Source: Protonemura montana (Eukaryota > Arthropoda > Insecta > Plecoptera > Nemouridae). Taken from it: 64,000 nt of DNA. Shown piece by piece: positions 14,201 to 27,865 of the stretch. Within the stretch, counting starts at the first letter, position 1. Each line of letters opens with the position of its first letter. The translations under genes were made by a program, and so were the position numbers. Under the pieces are notes generated by a model. It saw only the letters and a list, made by a program, of their open reading frames with translations. It was not told the origin of the DNA and did not search any database. Location of the stretch: NCBI GenBank assembly GCA_947568835.1, contig OX387605.1, forward strand, positions 19,844,418-19,908,417, read 5' to 3'.

Positions 14201-15436
14201 GGCCAGAGCCCAACCACTGTTCATTTATATTCTGGCTATACTCTTACCTCACAACTTAGGGAGGCGTTGCAAATTCGGAGTCTTAGAGGAAATTTACCAA
14301 TTTTACTACTTTTATTTGATCTGTAAATGAAACCTACACAAGGAGATTACAGCACCAAGAGAAAAGATATGCTAAGTCAGTAATAACATTTTTTGAGGAT
14401 AAAACAAGAATTCAATAATGCTGAAAAAAACATTCTATGTCCCTCCCCTCCCTCCAGCCTCTCACAGGGTTAAGTAAATCTCAGGGAACTTTCCTTTTTG
14501 TCAAAGACAGCGGCTAACTGACAAAAAAACAACATACAAAATTTTAGTAATTTCTAGAGAAAAATTAACGCATGAAGTTTTAGGAAAAGATTTTTTTGTA
14601 CATTTTCTATTGACTGGCTTTGTTGCATACTGTTCTGTTGTTATGTAATCAAAAAGTACTGAAAACGATGAGTTTCATAAGGAATTGTTTGAGACTAACT
14701 ATTAATGTGCCATGTTCCAGCCGCAATCTGGCGATGTCCAGGGCGCCTGACACGTACGTCAAGCTGTGCCTGGCGAGTAGCACGGGTCTGGAGATGGCTC
14801 GAAGTAAAACCTCGGTTCGTCGCGGCCAGCCAAGCCCACTTTTCAAGGAGACCTTCATGTTTCAGGTTAGCCTGGCTTCATGTATTGCACTTGTTGTGTC
14901 TATTACCTGACAGGTAGCAGAAGTTGTAGTAATTAACTTACATGAGTTAGTTGTCGAGAGGAGCAGGACTAGGTAAAAAGTATTGGAAGCATCTAAATTC
15001 AAACAGCATTTCATCTTTGATCATCCTTATCCACTTCTAGCATATAGCAGCACTCTAATTTATTTTTCTTCCTTAAAATAAGTAGCTTTTTTAAAATGTC
15101 AATGACGTGGAATTAAAGAGACTTCTTAAATATATCGAACGACTTCTGCAATACTACAAGTTTGGCTACCAAACTATCAAGACAGGTAACCCATAACGAC
15201 AGGTAGAATTAATTAAGCCCAATGCATCTCCGTTACAGGTGGCATTGTTCCAATTGCCAGACGTTACGCTTATGGTGTCTGTGTACAGCAAACGCAGCAT
15301 GAAGCGCAAGGAAATGATCGGGTGGTTCTCGCTCGGACAGAACAGCTCGGGCGAGGAAGAACTGGCGCACTGGAACGACATGAGAGATGTTCACGGGGAA
15401 CAAGTGTCTCGTTGGCATGTTCTCGTAGAGGCGTAG
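2242..15436 (+). CDS. Syt14: Synaptotagmin-14/16 family protein, 10 exons, 582 aa
   Basis: Membrane-anchored double-C2 protein of the Ca2+-independent synaptotagmin-14/16 branch, thought to act in vesicle or membrane trafficking. Exons: 2242-2368, 5677-5847, 6728-6934, 11600-11862, 12503-12709, 12979-13087, 13424-13581, 13975-14138, 14721-14865, 15239-15436; phases close to one 582-aa frame (human SYT14 is of similar size). Exon 2 encodes the transmembrane helix followed by LYINKKWCF and GGFP, a family hallmark. C2A is built from exons 5-7 and C2B from exons 8-10, ending in [24 protein letters not shown] and RWHVL, which are diagnostic. The C2A loop that normally carries the Asp-Pro-Tyr calcium ligand motif reads SNSQVRL, so calcium binding is probably lost. 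Exon 1 is the weakest part: it was chosen because its donor at 2369 gives the right phase and GVQAMLICV resembles the vertebrate N-terminus; the GC-rich frame continues past it. Confidence 0.85.
2500..2719. repeat. Diverged copy of a ~225-bp duplicated segment (partner 3713-3939)
   Basis: The two segments share the order 'caatatttaga', 'gatggga', 'aactagttt', 'tcaccgtgaggttagag' and 'tttcaattttgaactttcg', ending in a tRNA-Arg module. Identity is high but interrupted by substitutions and small indels, so the duplication is not recent. Both copies lie in intron 1 of the synaptotagmin gene. Confidence 0.85.
2647..2719 (-). pseudogene. tRNA-Arg(ACG) pseudogene
   Basis: It aligns end to end, with no indel, with the intact tRNA-Arg at 3867-3939, but has lost function. 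The acceptor stem no longer pairs (GGCCCTG against GACTGGTC), the T arm has mismatches, the anticodon stem is broken on its 3' side, and the invariant U33 is replaced by A. The flanking duplication shows that it arose by copying a genomic segment, not by retroposition. Confidence 0.85.
3713..3939. repeat. Segment carrying the intact tRNA-Arg (partner 2500-2719)
   Basis: This is the better-preserved copy of the duplicated tRNA-Arg segment. About 150 bp of sequence 3' of the tRNA (on its strand) was copied together with the gene. Confidence 0.85.
3867..3939 (-). tRNA. tRNA-Arg (anticodon ACG)
   Basis: A 73-nt cloverleaf on the minus strand. The acceptor stem GGCCCTG pairs with CAGGGTC (one G-U), discriminator G. 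The anticodon stem TCTGC/GCAGA encloses loop CTACGGA, giving anticodon ACG. The T arm CCAGG/CCTGG encloses TTCGAAT, and the A box TGGCGCAATGG is intact. No intron; CCA is not encoded, as expected in eukaryotes. It lies in intron 1 of the synaptotagmin gene, antisense to it. Confidence 0.93.
4068..4117. repeat. Near-perfect inverted repeat, 22-bp arms, 6-nt loop
   Basis: Arms 4068-4089 and 4096-4117 pair with one mismatch around the loop CGACCA. The arms are purine/pyrimidine-rich (AACCAAGGGAGGG...). The right arm runs into 'ttacgccacta', which resembles the GTTACGCCACTG terminus of hAT-type elements, so this may be the subterminal part of a decayed transposon. Confidence 0.8.
5168..5479. repeat. 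Recent direct duplication, two 150-bp copies
   Basis: 5168-5317 and 5330-5479 look identical by eye, separated by 12 bp, period 162. The copies sit in intron 1 of the synaptotagmin gene, about 200 bp before exon 2. The absence of visible divergence means a recent event, allelic variation or an assembly artefact. Confidence 0.9.
6820..6855 (+). repeat. Coding minisatellite GCCGCGCAG x4 in synaptotagmin exon 3
   Basis: Four perfect 9-bp units encode Ala-Ala-Gln repeats in the cytoplasmic linker between the transmembrane helix and C2A. The run is preceded by a degenerate ARAARAAQ stretch. Copy number is likely to vary between individuals. Confidence 0.9.
9014..9085 (-). tRNA. tRNA-Cys (anticodon GCA), copy 1
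   Basis: A 72-nt cloverleaf: acceptor GGGGGTA/TGCCCCC, A box TAGCTCAGTGG, anticodon loop CTGCAGA (GCA), T arm ACCGG/CCGGT enclosing TTCAAAC. Identical to copies 2 and 3. Its 3' flank (TCATGATTTTG TTTCTTGTCAAAAA on its strand) is shared with copy 2, showing segment duplication and inversion. It lies in intron 3 of the synaptotagmin gene. Confidence 0.96.
9600..9671 (+). tRNA. tRNA-Cys (anticodon GCA), copy 2
   Basis: Same 72-nt gene in the opposite orientation to copies 1 and 3. The 3' flank TAATGATTTTG with following TTTCTTGTC and A-run matches copy 1, and its TTTT gives a pol III terminator. Copies 1 and 2 together form an inverted repeat about 660 bp across. Confidence 0.96.
10000..10071 (-). 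tRNA. tRNA-Cys (anticodon GCA), copy 3
   Basis: Identical mature sequence to copies 1 and 2. Its 3' flank shares only about ten bases (ATGATTTTG, including the TTTT terminator) before diverging, so it is the oldest or most rearranged duplicate. It is inverted relative to copy 2, about 330 bp away. Confidence 0.96.
10699..10720 (+). repeat. Pure poly(G) tract, 22 nt
   Basis: An uninterrupted run of 22 G in intron 3 of the synaptotagmin gene. Similar tracts occur at 27930, 32915 (as C), 33206 (as C), 36613 and 41633. Confidence 0.95.
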
Positions 15437-18136
15437 ACCAATGGATGGTTCAGTCCCTCCGGAGCCATTCGAGCATAAACACTTGTTATCTCTTTAACGC
15501 ACTATTGCGCACAATCTGTTTACAATCTCGAGTGTTCAAAGAGGTAACGTCCAAATGTTTCGACACTGCTACGGGTTTCTTTATCTTGTGTCACATTCGA
15601 GTGGGTTTAGAGAGACTGAACTACTTTTTAATGCCAAATCATTGAAAATGTTTCCTCATTGTCATTCTCTATTTAACTCTATTTATCTTGAGCTCTGCAC
15701 TCTAAAATAGAAGTTGAGAGATGATACCCGTTGTCTTGGGTCTTGTTGTCTTGGTGGTTGTTTTGGAAGACACATCCTTGAAGGTCGCTCAGTATTTGTT
15801 AGCACCAAGATTGAGATGGAGGGTTTCAGTCGCTATTGACTTGGGAGCGTTTTGGGTCCTTTAGTGTTGGTAATAATCTAAGGATCTTGAGTGAAGATAA
15901 ACTAAGTCTTTAAATCCACTTACCACTCATTGAAAGGATTGTAAAGAATTTTGGGCTGTGCCAATGAGCAACATGGCTTTTGCATAGGTTATTGCAATTA
16001 CGGTTAATTTTTAAAATTTGAATGTTGATTGATTTGTTAAATTTAAGGTGGAGGTAATTTTATCGTATATTGATGTTAAGGGGTAGATGTTCAAATTTGG
16101 GATCTCTCACATGATAGACGAAAGTTGTGAGCTACATTATAAGTTAGAGCAATGTTATAAGGGCATATCGTTTGGTACGACTTTGAAAGAAACAAATTTT
16201 TTTTCAGTGGGACTTATGATCAGATTGTGTACTCCTGTAATTTTACAACATCAAGCTGTAATAATTGCTCTTTTTACAAACATTGTACTTTTTAAGATGG
16301 GAATGGAACTTTTTCTAGCTTAATGGTTTTGTGGTACGTTCGAAGGACTACCAAGCTGTCACAACAATTTTAAGACTGTTTATGCGGATGCTGGTCAGAA
16401 ATGCCAGAAGCACACTTTCCTGTCACTTGCACAGCACAATGCAAAAACTTGCACTTTATTATTAATATATTGACTGTTAGAACTCTTAAGCTAGATTGAA
16501 AAAGCCACATAGATATTTATAAATTATTGCGGCAGTAAATGCTCGCATTTACAATTTAGGTGTGATATTGTAAGGAGATCGCGTTTCCCTTAAGTTTGAT
16601 GGAAAATTAAAAAATCATGATCCGTTTCTGAAAATGTAACGTAGATCTATTTTCCAAAGCATTGAATTCGCAGAGATTACATTATAAACCACTTAAGCAT
16701 TTTGATAGCTGTACAAGAGTATCTTGATTCTTAATTAGACTAAGGTATGAAATGCAGACCTGGTCAGCTTCATTGATACTGATCCTATCTCGTGATAATA
16801 AATTCTTAATATGAGGATACCGTAAATGATCATTAAAACCAAATTAAATGTGATTTCATGGATTTACTCAAACAACTTGTAAATTACATGCTATCAGCTG
16901 CTACCCAGCTATACTTATTTATTTCAAAATTTCATAAAATTGTGTAGTTCTATAATTGGCCTGTTTAACACATCTCAATTTTATGTTTTGTACACTGATC
17001 GAGTTATCATCAGATTGTGTGTATTGTATCAACACTTTAAATGTCGAAAAATAATTTTTTTATCATATGATCACTCACTCCAGATGTGTCTTCTTGCAGC
17101 AGAGACTAGAGATTTGCAGCGATTCAATTGTAATGATGTGTACTTATATTATAAAAACTCGTAATCCGTTATTGGAACTCTGAATGTTTGATGAGCAAGG
17201 AATTATAATTACTTATTATAAAAATTGCTAGCTCTAATTACTAAGTCGATGGCCGTTGGACTTTTCCTGAAATAACTATGAGTATTAGATTTTGTACTTA
17301 AGCTGATTGCATATGAGCTGTTAACTGTGTTGGAAGTAATAATTGATTTAATTTTATATGGTACAAAAATTATACAATTATAAAACTTTTTCCTATTAGA
17401 AATCTAAATTAGATTAAATTACACCTATTGTAAAAAACGTACAATAGCATGTGTAGAAAATTTAAATAGAATTATGGCATTGAAGCATATAAAAATGCAT
17501 AAAGCATCACATGCAGAGTACGGAGCAAAACGTAAACGGTTGATATTGTCCGAAAAAGTCTCTTTGTGTGAATTTCATTCAAAATAAATGCTGTCTACCT
17601 ACTGTTTTAAAAGTGTTATGAATTCATTACCAGGGTGGGCAATGCAGGAGTTAACCAATCATTTGCAAAATTTGAATATCTGAGCACGAGAAAACTACTA
17701 TATTTCAGAAAAGTATGTAAAGATGTACCTGCGAGAGTGGCAGAATAATAAGCAATCACCTTGTCAAGGTTTGTGATGATGGAGTTTTAATCATATTAGT
17801 TAGCCACCTGTTTGTCTGCACCCTACTTAAAAGATATTTGGTCTGCATTTGCTAAATAGCCCCAATTATAATATTCTTGTATGATACAACTGTAAATATC
17901 AACTGTTTCATCACTGTTATGATACAACTTTAAATATCAACTGTTTCATCACTGTAGTATTGTGGTGCAATCAATTAGGTGCAATCAATGAGGTGGACTA
18001 ACCCCATAGTTGTCATTTCCCATTGGATTGGGTGAACCTTTGGGGCAAAGCTTTGGGGTGAACCCACTTGTAATACAAATTTCATACTCATCATGAGTTG
18101 TAAGCGTCAAGTGTCTTTGCATTAAGTACTTGTTGA
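15437..18136 (+). other. Synaptotagmin-14 3' UTR and intergenic AT-rich DNA
   Basis: No supported coding sequence after the TAG at 15434-15436. AATAAA hexamers, for example at 17583-17588, could end a long 3' UTR, but the true polyadenylation site cannot be chosen from sequence alone. The only clear structure is a 38-bp tandem duplication at 17881-17956. Confidence 0.5.
17881..17956. repeat. Tandem duplication, 2 x 38 bp
   Basis: Units 17881-17918 and 17919-17956 differ at about two positions (core 'atgatacaact' ... 'aaatatcaactgtttcatc'). It lies in the synaptotagmin/AKR intergenic region. Confidence 0.9.
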
Positions 18137-18143
18137 TATATAA
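18137..18143 (+). promoter_or_regulatory. Probable TATA box of aldo-keto reductase gene 1
   Basis: TATATAA lies about 24 bp upstream of an ATCAGC initiator-like site near 18159 and about 155 bp before the ATG. Spacing is right for a core promoter; there is no experimental support. Confidence 0.45.
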
Positions 18144-18298
18144 GGAAGGTTAATACCAATCAGCTGACAGCTGTTGCATAGATAAGGTTATCTCCTCTGT
18201 GTGTTATATCAAATAACTATAAAGTTAAAGTAAAACAAACACTGAAGCCAGTGCTTGCCATTTCAGCCTGCTAGTAACTACAATTTGAACCAACAGTG

Positions 18299-21083
<2,785 letters not shown>

Positions 21084-21384
21084 AGATCAGAACTTAATAT
21101 GGCCTAGGCCATATACCAGGTCACAGACGCTTGTTTGGCAGATTTTTTTTCCAATTTGATTGCTGATTGTGGTTGTGGAAACACTTTAACTACAGATAAA
21201 GATTTAACAAGTCATTGTCTTTGAATATGCCACCAAGCATATCAATTTAATTATAAACCTCAAGCCAGGTTTTCCTTGCATCTCCTATATTTCTGATTTC
21301 CAAAAGCTAACTTGAAGAATTTTCTTGGTGTTTGCTGATTTGTTGTTCACTCTCTTTCTTGTTGTACTTTTAATACAAATTTTA

Positions 21385-21390
21385 AATAAA
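21385..21390 (+). terminator. Polyadenylation signal AATAAA of AKR gene 1
   Basis: AATAAA about 300 bp after the stop codon in the sense orientation and before the AKR relic exon. Cleavage would be expected 10-30 nt downstream. Confidence 0.5.
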
Positions 21391-21777
21391 CCCCACGACA
21401 ACATCCCTCGTCTTCTTTTTACTTTTATCTTGCTGACTGTTTAGCTGTTTTCACTGTTTAACAACTGTTTGACTGTTTGTAAAACATATACCCAGAGCCC
21501 AGATACTCAATCTTATTTCATTCCAGGCCTATTCACAGGATTGTGTCTCATTGGGTCGACGAAGGATAATAACTGTTTGTAAACGTGCATTTGTGTGACG
21601 AGTTTCATTCCTTCGACTGCTCCTCTAATAGGTCTTGCTAAGTTCTAACAAAACAGGTTCTACAGGAATTTCAGCTAGTTTTATTTTTCATATAAAAATG
21701 TATGTTAACTAAGATACCTTTTAGAAAAGTAAAGCTACCATGGGACCTCCAAATTTCCATAACAAATTTCAACAACG

Positions 21778-21870
21778 ATGTCACGAGTCTTTTTACGACT
21801 TATCTTGGAGCAAAAGGTCGCCATCATACCTAAAAACACTAAACCTAACCGAATCGCACAAACCTGCAAC
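21778..21870 (+). pseudogene. Relic of AKR exon 5 from a third, lost copy
   Basis: The frame reads LRLILEQKVAIIPK, then NRIAQTCN, immediately followed by a GT. This aligns with exon 5 of both flanking AKR genes ([15 protein letters not shown] ... RIAQNID in gene 2), and the splice position at its 3' end is kept. The conserved Ser after Lys is now Asn and the upstream half of the exon is gone. I found no other exons of this copy between 21.1 and 22.6 kb. It implies the array once had at least three members. Confidence 0.75.
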
Positions 21871-22573
21871 GTAGTTTTTTTCTATCAGGATATAAAACGA
21901 AAAACTAGATCCAATTCTGTGTTGTCTACATGGTACTTTGCACTTTCTGGATGGTATTGAGCTAGATTACACTCTTTTATTATATTTTGTTTTCCAATTA
22001 CAGGCTAGACCAAATTTAGGAATCTCCAGCAGTTAGTGACTTTTAGAGTTAGCTAGAGAAGTTAGTGAGCTGTAACTTCATTGCATGAAAAATAACTTTA
22101 ACCCACAAGGTTAAATGTAAAATTGTTTTAGTATGGTTTGAAGTTTTTGGTAGCTTACTCAAGTAATCTAGAACTTGCATCGATAAAATCAGATGATTTG
22201 TGTGAAATCATTCAAATTAAAGATGTATTCTTATTACATCTAAGAAGTATTTTGTAACATCATCATCACTCAATGTTTAGATCACTTTTAAATCATTCCC
22301 GCTGTTTGCACACATGTGACAAATCTGACGTTTATGAACAAGTTGTTGCCCATGTGCGTTTCAGTTCAGTTTAAACTTTTCATATTTAGTTAATTAATCA
22401 CATTTTGTGAGACTTTACGGTTCACACCAGCACGCAATTTTTCAATCCACTTTCATCACTTAAATAAAAATAAAACGAGAATACTTGGTTAGGTAACATG
22501 CGCATTATGTGACCAGCCTTGAATAACTTGAAGTCATCTTATACAAAACGACCAGATTTTTTTTTGTAACCGG

Positions 22574-22580
22574 TATAAAA
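22574..22580 (+). promoter_or_regulatory. Probable TATA box of aldo-keto reductase gene 2
   Basis: TATAAAA about 60 bp upstream of the ATG, with a pyrimidine-rich CTCATC stretch roughly 30-40 bp downstream as a candidate start site. It gives a very short 5' UTR without an intron. Confidence 0.5.
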
Positions 22581-22636
22581 CGAGCCTAAGCCGTGATCTG
22601 CCGCTTTGTTCCTCATCTGATATCAGCTTCCAAAAT

Positions 22637-25600
22637 ATGGCTGGAAAACCGAAAGAACTTGTCTTCAAGAATGGCGAGAAAATGCCTATAGTTGGTCTCG
22701 GTACATGGCAGGTTAGTTTAACTTTATAGAAGACAGGAATCAATCATTTTTTGTTTTGCCAATGATTTTAATTTGGAGATGTTTGCAAGCTTGCTACGTT
22801 GTGAACATTTAGTGGTAATTGGAACCATAGCAGAAAGATTAGGTTACCTTTACGATATCCTAATCTTTCTTCTACAGGTAATAAGGCACACAACCCCTAG
22901 GTAGCTGGTATCATCGGAACAAAATAAAATGAATATCATTTTCCCAAGAAGTGTGGCTAATACAGTTGGTTCTAAGTGTATTAGATAATAAAGAAGAAAT
23001 TACAGTAAAACATAATTTAAAATTTTCCCAGGCCAGTGACAAAGAGGTTGACGATGTTGTGGACGCTGCTCTAGAAGCTGGGTACCGTCACTTTGACACA
23101 GCATTTGTCTATCTAAATGAGGCAGCAATCGGCAAGGCACTAGCTCGGTGGTTTACATCAGGCAAGATAAAGAGAGAAGATGTCTTCATCGTCACAAAGG
23201 TCATAAAAGCTCTCATTTTTATTCTTATAAGTTACTTAATATTTTATTTTTTAATACCAACCAGTTCTTTTGATAATTTGCTGTTTTATTACTTAGTTTT
23301 ATGCAGTGTTTTAAAGTAGGCTGTAAATATTTTAAACAGGCAATAATTTAATTAGATACCTGCAGCAACCTACAGTTTATTCAATTGCAAAGCTATAAAA
23401 AAGTACCAACTGTAAGGTGCATTAAATTCACCCAGAACCAGGTACATAAATGTACGTTATACTTCAATTTGTTCATAATTTACTAATGACATGTCTGCCC
23501 CAACAGTTGCCGATGTGCGGCCTCCACGCTGACCGCGTAGAAAAGTACATCAATCTCTCACTGGCAGCGCTGCAGTTGACTTACATTGACTTGTACCTCG
23601 TGCATTACCCCGCGGGGCTTCAAGAAGTGGAGGGCAATCTCTTCCCGATGGACAAGGATGGCAATATGCTCATTGACATCACCACCGACCATATTTCCCT
23701 TTGGAAGGTATTTATTCCATAGGCTCCATATTCATATATAGGCTGCATTTGTAAATAAGCTAGTGGCCATGGACATAATTTGCCAAAATGTAAACACATT
23801 CTCTAAGCCTTGATATTTAACCAGTTACCGTTAGAAAAAATATAAAAAATAGCATTCCAAGTAAGAAAGTCTCTTCACAGTTCCACCAAATGAGCACTAT
23901 CCCCTACACGATTGCATCGAGCTAATTTCCTGTGACTCTCGCTCTTGCCACAGGCAATGGAAGCGCAGGTGGATGCAGGCAAGGCACGCTCCATCGGGCT
24001 GTCAAACTTCAACGCACGGCAGGTCGAACGCATCGTCGCCAATGCACGCATCCCGCCCACCAACTTGCAAGTGGAGATGCACGTGTACTTCCAGCAGCAG
24101 CCGTTGCGTGCTGTTTGCGACCGTCTGGGCATCACCATCTGTGCATATGGGCCTCTTGGATCGCCGGGATTGCCTGCGTTCCTCACCGCAATGGGAGGGG
24201 ATGCCTCAAAGTAAGTCACCACTTCATAATTTTAATCTGTCATCTGATCTAGCATAGTATTGGTCGACCATAGATTCGATTTTAGCATAGTCATACATAG
24301 CAAGTCTACCCAGAGATGTAGTGCTGGAAAAAAAGGTGGGTATTTGGTGATCTCCCCTAGGACAACACCACTGCCTCTACTCCAAATCTAACTGTGGTAT
24401 AGTCTAGAAACCTACCTCCTAGTCTGCTTTAACTGGTCAGGATCAAACAAATTATCACACTGTTGAAATGTAATTGATTAACCTATTCCTTCAATAAATG
24501 TTGCTAAAAATCTATTCTGGTGCAGGATTGTAAAAATCACTTTGATTCTCATCCGATTCTCATCGATAGCAAGATAACATTCTGGGTGTGCGTTCAGGAT
24601 TCCAGCACTGAGCCCGATGAGTGACCCAACCGTTGTGCGACTGGCCGAGAAGCACGGCAAGACGCCAGCACAGGTCCTGCTTCGGTTTATCATTCAGCTT
24701 GGAGCCGCTGTCATACCTAAAAGCGCTAATTCCGTACGCATCGCGCAAAACATCGACGTAAGACCCCTGGATGACTTATGAGAATGATGGTTTTTAGACT
24801 CATGTCTACTTGATTTATGAGTCTAAGACTTATGACCAATTTATTGACCTGTAGAGACGGTATTATTGGTAACAGCCAGAATGCCAAAAAGTGTAGACTA
24901 TGAAATTTGCAGTTTCAAAAGTCAAAATTGAATCAAAGAATTGTTAGATTAATAAAAATCTGCTGGACGCTAAAAAAATAGCAAGCAGGTTATTTACGAT
25001 CATAAAAAAAAAGCACAACTTTAAATCTTTGAATCAATTTGCTGTCATTCTGGCTCTTACAAGCTATGCTTTTACCAAAACTTTCTACCTGCTACCGTTC
25101 TGCTACAGTTCTGCCAACAATTTTGGCTTGACGCCTTGTTGTCTTTTTTACCCGGCAGGTGTTTGACTTTGAGCTGAGTGATGCTGAAATGCAAGAACTT
25201 GGTCAACTGGACAAGGGTGCAGAGGGCCGATTATTTGGTGCAGGGATGCTCAAGGGGTGAGTACTACTGCTTGCTAATTAAACTATATTTATTTATCAAA
25301 TTCTCATCAAGAACTAGGAAATTGTAGCTTTAGGCATAGTTCATAGTTTAACACTGTTTGTTAGCTACTCTTTTTCTGTTTGCATGAATTTCTTTATTCA
25401 TTTTTGTCTTGGTATTAGATTGGGGAAGAGGAACGAAGAAAGCACAACTTACCGAAGTTAAAGAGTATGTTTGCAAAAGATGGAGGTGTAAGAAAGATGT
25501 AGATAGATGTAAAATTTTGGCTGCTGACTTGTTCATTTGCTCTTTACAAACAAGACGGCACCCAAAACATTGATTCTCTGCTTCCTGTGAAATCGGGAAT

Positions 25601-25783
25601 TTCAAATTCAGTAGGTTAAGTTTTCTTCTTTCTCTTTCCTCAGTTCATGTACCACCCTTTAGGCACTCTTTAACTTTCTTGATATTTTTCAGTTATTACA
25701 CTTTATTGTACTTAATTAATTTAATGCTCTTTCAATTTAGAATGGAAAAGCATCCTGAAGATCCTTTGGCAGAACCGTTTTAA
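22637..25783 (+). CDS. Aldo-keto reductase family protein 2, 7 exons, 333 aa
   Basis: Tandem paralogue of the gene at 18299, same cytosolic NADPH-dependent reductase fold. Exons: 22637-22711, 23032-23199, 23507-23707, 23954-24210, 24598-24757, 25159-25256, 25741-25783; total 1002 nt. The catalytic Asp (RHFDTA), Tyr (FVYLNE), Lys (FIVTK) and His (YLVHYP) are all present; GLSNFN and IPKS are intact. It differs from gene 1 by one extra codon near the end of exon 6 (GAGMLKG). Residues after the catalytic His (HYPAG here, HHPCG in gene 1) and much of exon 3 differ, suggesting different substrate preference. Intron lengths have diverged while exon boundaries have not. Confidence 0.92.
24785..24817. 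repeat. 33-bp dispersed repeat (exact partner 41748-41780)
   Basis: A 33-bp stretch beginning TGATGGTTTTTAG occurs exactly here, in intron 5 of AKR gene 2, and again 17 kb away downstream of P450 gene B. Here it is followed by 'tgagtctaagac', so it can form a short stem with its own ttagactca. A weaker relative is near 29490. Confidence 0.8.
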
Positions 25784-26066
25784 CACGTCAGCGTAAAAAC
25801 TGAAAACTCAACAAACTCTCAAACTGCGAACGACGAACGGGGAAACTCAACAAACTGAATACTCAAACTCAACGGCAGCTGTAGTTTTTGAAGTTCTGTA
25901 TCTATACTTATTTTTACACCTAATGTTGTGTGCAATCACATTTTCAACATTTGTACTGCACATTGTTTTTTTTTTTTTTGGATAACTCAGCAAAAGCTTC
26001 AACATCAATCCAATTGAGATTAAAAAAAAAAAAATTGTTCATGTACCAGCAAATGACTTCACCAAT

Positions 26067-26072
26067 AATAAA
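26067..26072 (+). terminator. Candidate polyadenylation signal of AKR gene 2
   Basis: AATAAA about 285 bp past the stop codon, similar in distance to the signal of gene 1. Several A-rich runs nearby make the choice uncertain. Confidence 0.4.
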
Positions 26073-27857
26073 ATAATTTGAAGGAAACCTTTTAAAATAT
26101 TTCTAATAAATTTGCCATATTTTTTTAAATGGTAAGTCCGATAGTTTTAAAGTGATAAAATAAGTTTTCAAGGGTTCTTTCAAGGATGTAATTTTCTTAC
26201 TATGACCGGTCATGTAAGTTGTATTGTGGAAGGAGCCTAGAATGCCTAGAATCTCTCTTGATTATCAGAGAGCCCACATAAGAATTTGATTGCATATCTC
26301 AGCCGAAACAAACTGGAGTATTCACTCCAGTATCGAGTATTTTATATAACAGAAGAAACAAAACAACCGAAAAAAAAACAACCTAACCACCTAATTGCAA
26401 ACCTGCGACCATAGAAAAAAGACTTAAGTCTTTTTTGTATGCTGCGACTCTAACCACTCCCCACCCCTAAGCAACCGATTGTAAGAGTCGTTGGTTATTT
26501 GATATGTATAAATTGCTGTCATGAACTGCTTTGCTACCCGCTGCATGCTAAATCTGCTGAAGCTTAAGACAGATTTGATCCTGGGTAACCTTAATTACCA
26601 TCCAAATAATTTCACGACGTGCCATTTCATTTGGGAGATATAAAGTTATTACAGAATGAAGTGGCTAGTACATTGATCGATAAGTCCTACCGAGCATGTC
26701 ACCCAAGACTGTCACACATTTTTTATTCGAAGGGATAGCCACCAGGCTTACAACTCATCGGCATCAAACATTTTCTTTCGGAATCTATCAAATCCAAAGT
26801 CTGTGCTCATCACTCCACAACTTGACATCCCAATGTACCAGGCCATTTTCCCAGTTAAGTAGTACCAGCCATGGCAACAATGCACACCCAAAAGTTCTGA
26901 GCATTTAGAAAGGAGCAAGACGCAGCCAAAGTCCATGACTCCATGGAGACAAAAGAATGTTAAAGAGAGTCTACTTCCTCCTTTCTTAGCTAGTATTTAC
27001 ACTGCGTGCAAATGGGTAAAGTATTATCTGGATATTGCTTCCTTTCAAAATAACTCGCATTGTGCTCATTACAGATGCAAATTTGGGTCGAATTTTTAAA
27101 AATTGGAAACAAATTATCACTTCAGATTGCAATATCTTGGGCGTCCCTCAAGCGATTTTTATGATTGTGATACCACAATCATCTCATCATATCACAGATT
27201 ATTCATTATCACAGATCATTACATTTGCAATGTAATGATCTACAAAATTGCCACCAGCACATTTTTTGGTATCTCTCTAAAGCTTTGCCAATAATCGTGT
27301 TTTTGTTAAAAACAACCTCTAAATAGGGTTGAAAAAAGATGATGCCCCATGGGTTACCTGTAAAAACTATAAGACCAGTGGCCAACACATCTGCAACGCA
27401 TCTGCACAGCTTGATACTATTTTTGTCTAGCCTAAAAATCGCTAATTCTCCTGAGCTAAACGTCCTACCTCTTTTAAAAACAGCACCCGTGTAAAAATAT
27501 CTCCCATCTTTTCCACGCAGGCGCGCAGAAATGCATCAGGCACGAAAATTGCATTCTGCCACACAGAGGCAGCTTTTAGCAAGATTGGTAGAATGATTAG
27601 TGGTGCTTAACGACGCACTGTTATGATGATGAGTCCAGTAGCACTGGCCTAATGCGATGGTTTATGAGAACGTACAAAAATTGTCCAAGAAAATCGAATA
27701 AACGAATGTCAAATTTTCAAAGAAAAACGAACTAACACATAAATTAGGTTCTAGGACAAACAGGTTCTAAGAAGTTTGATGAATAATTAGTTGGGCTAAA
27801 TTGCGCATAGTTTCGAAAACGGGCTCAGTGACACTGATCTATTCCTGTCGAAGAGCA
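26073..27857. other. Intergenic, no gene seen
   Basis: Short frames only, none with a recognisable domain. The one structured site is an 11-bp-arm hairpin at 27214-27240 (GATCATTACAT, TTGCA loop, ATGTAATGATC). Confidence 0.5.
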
Positions 27858-27865
27858 CCAAGGGG

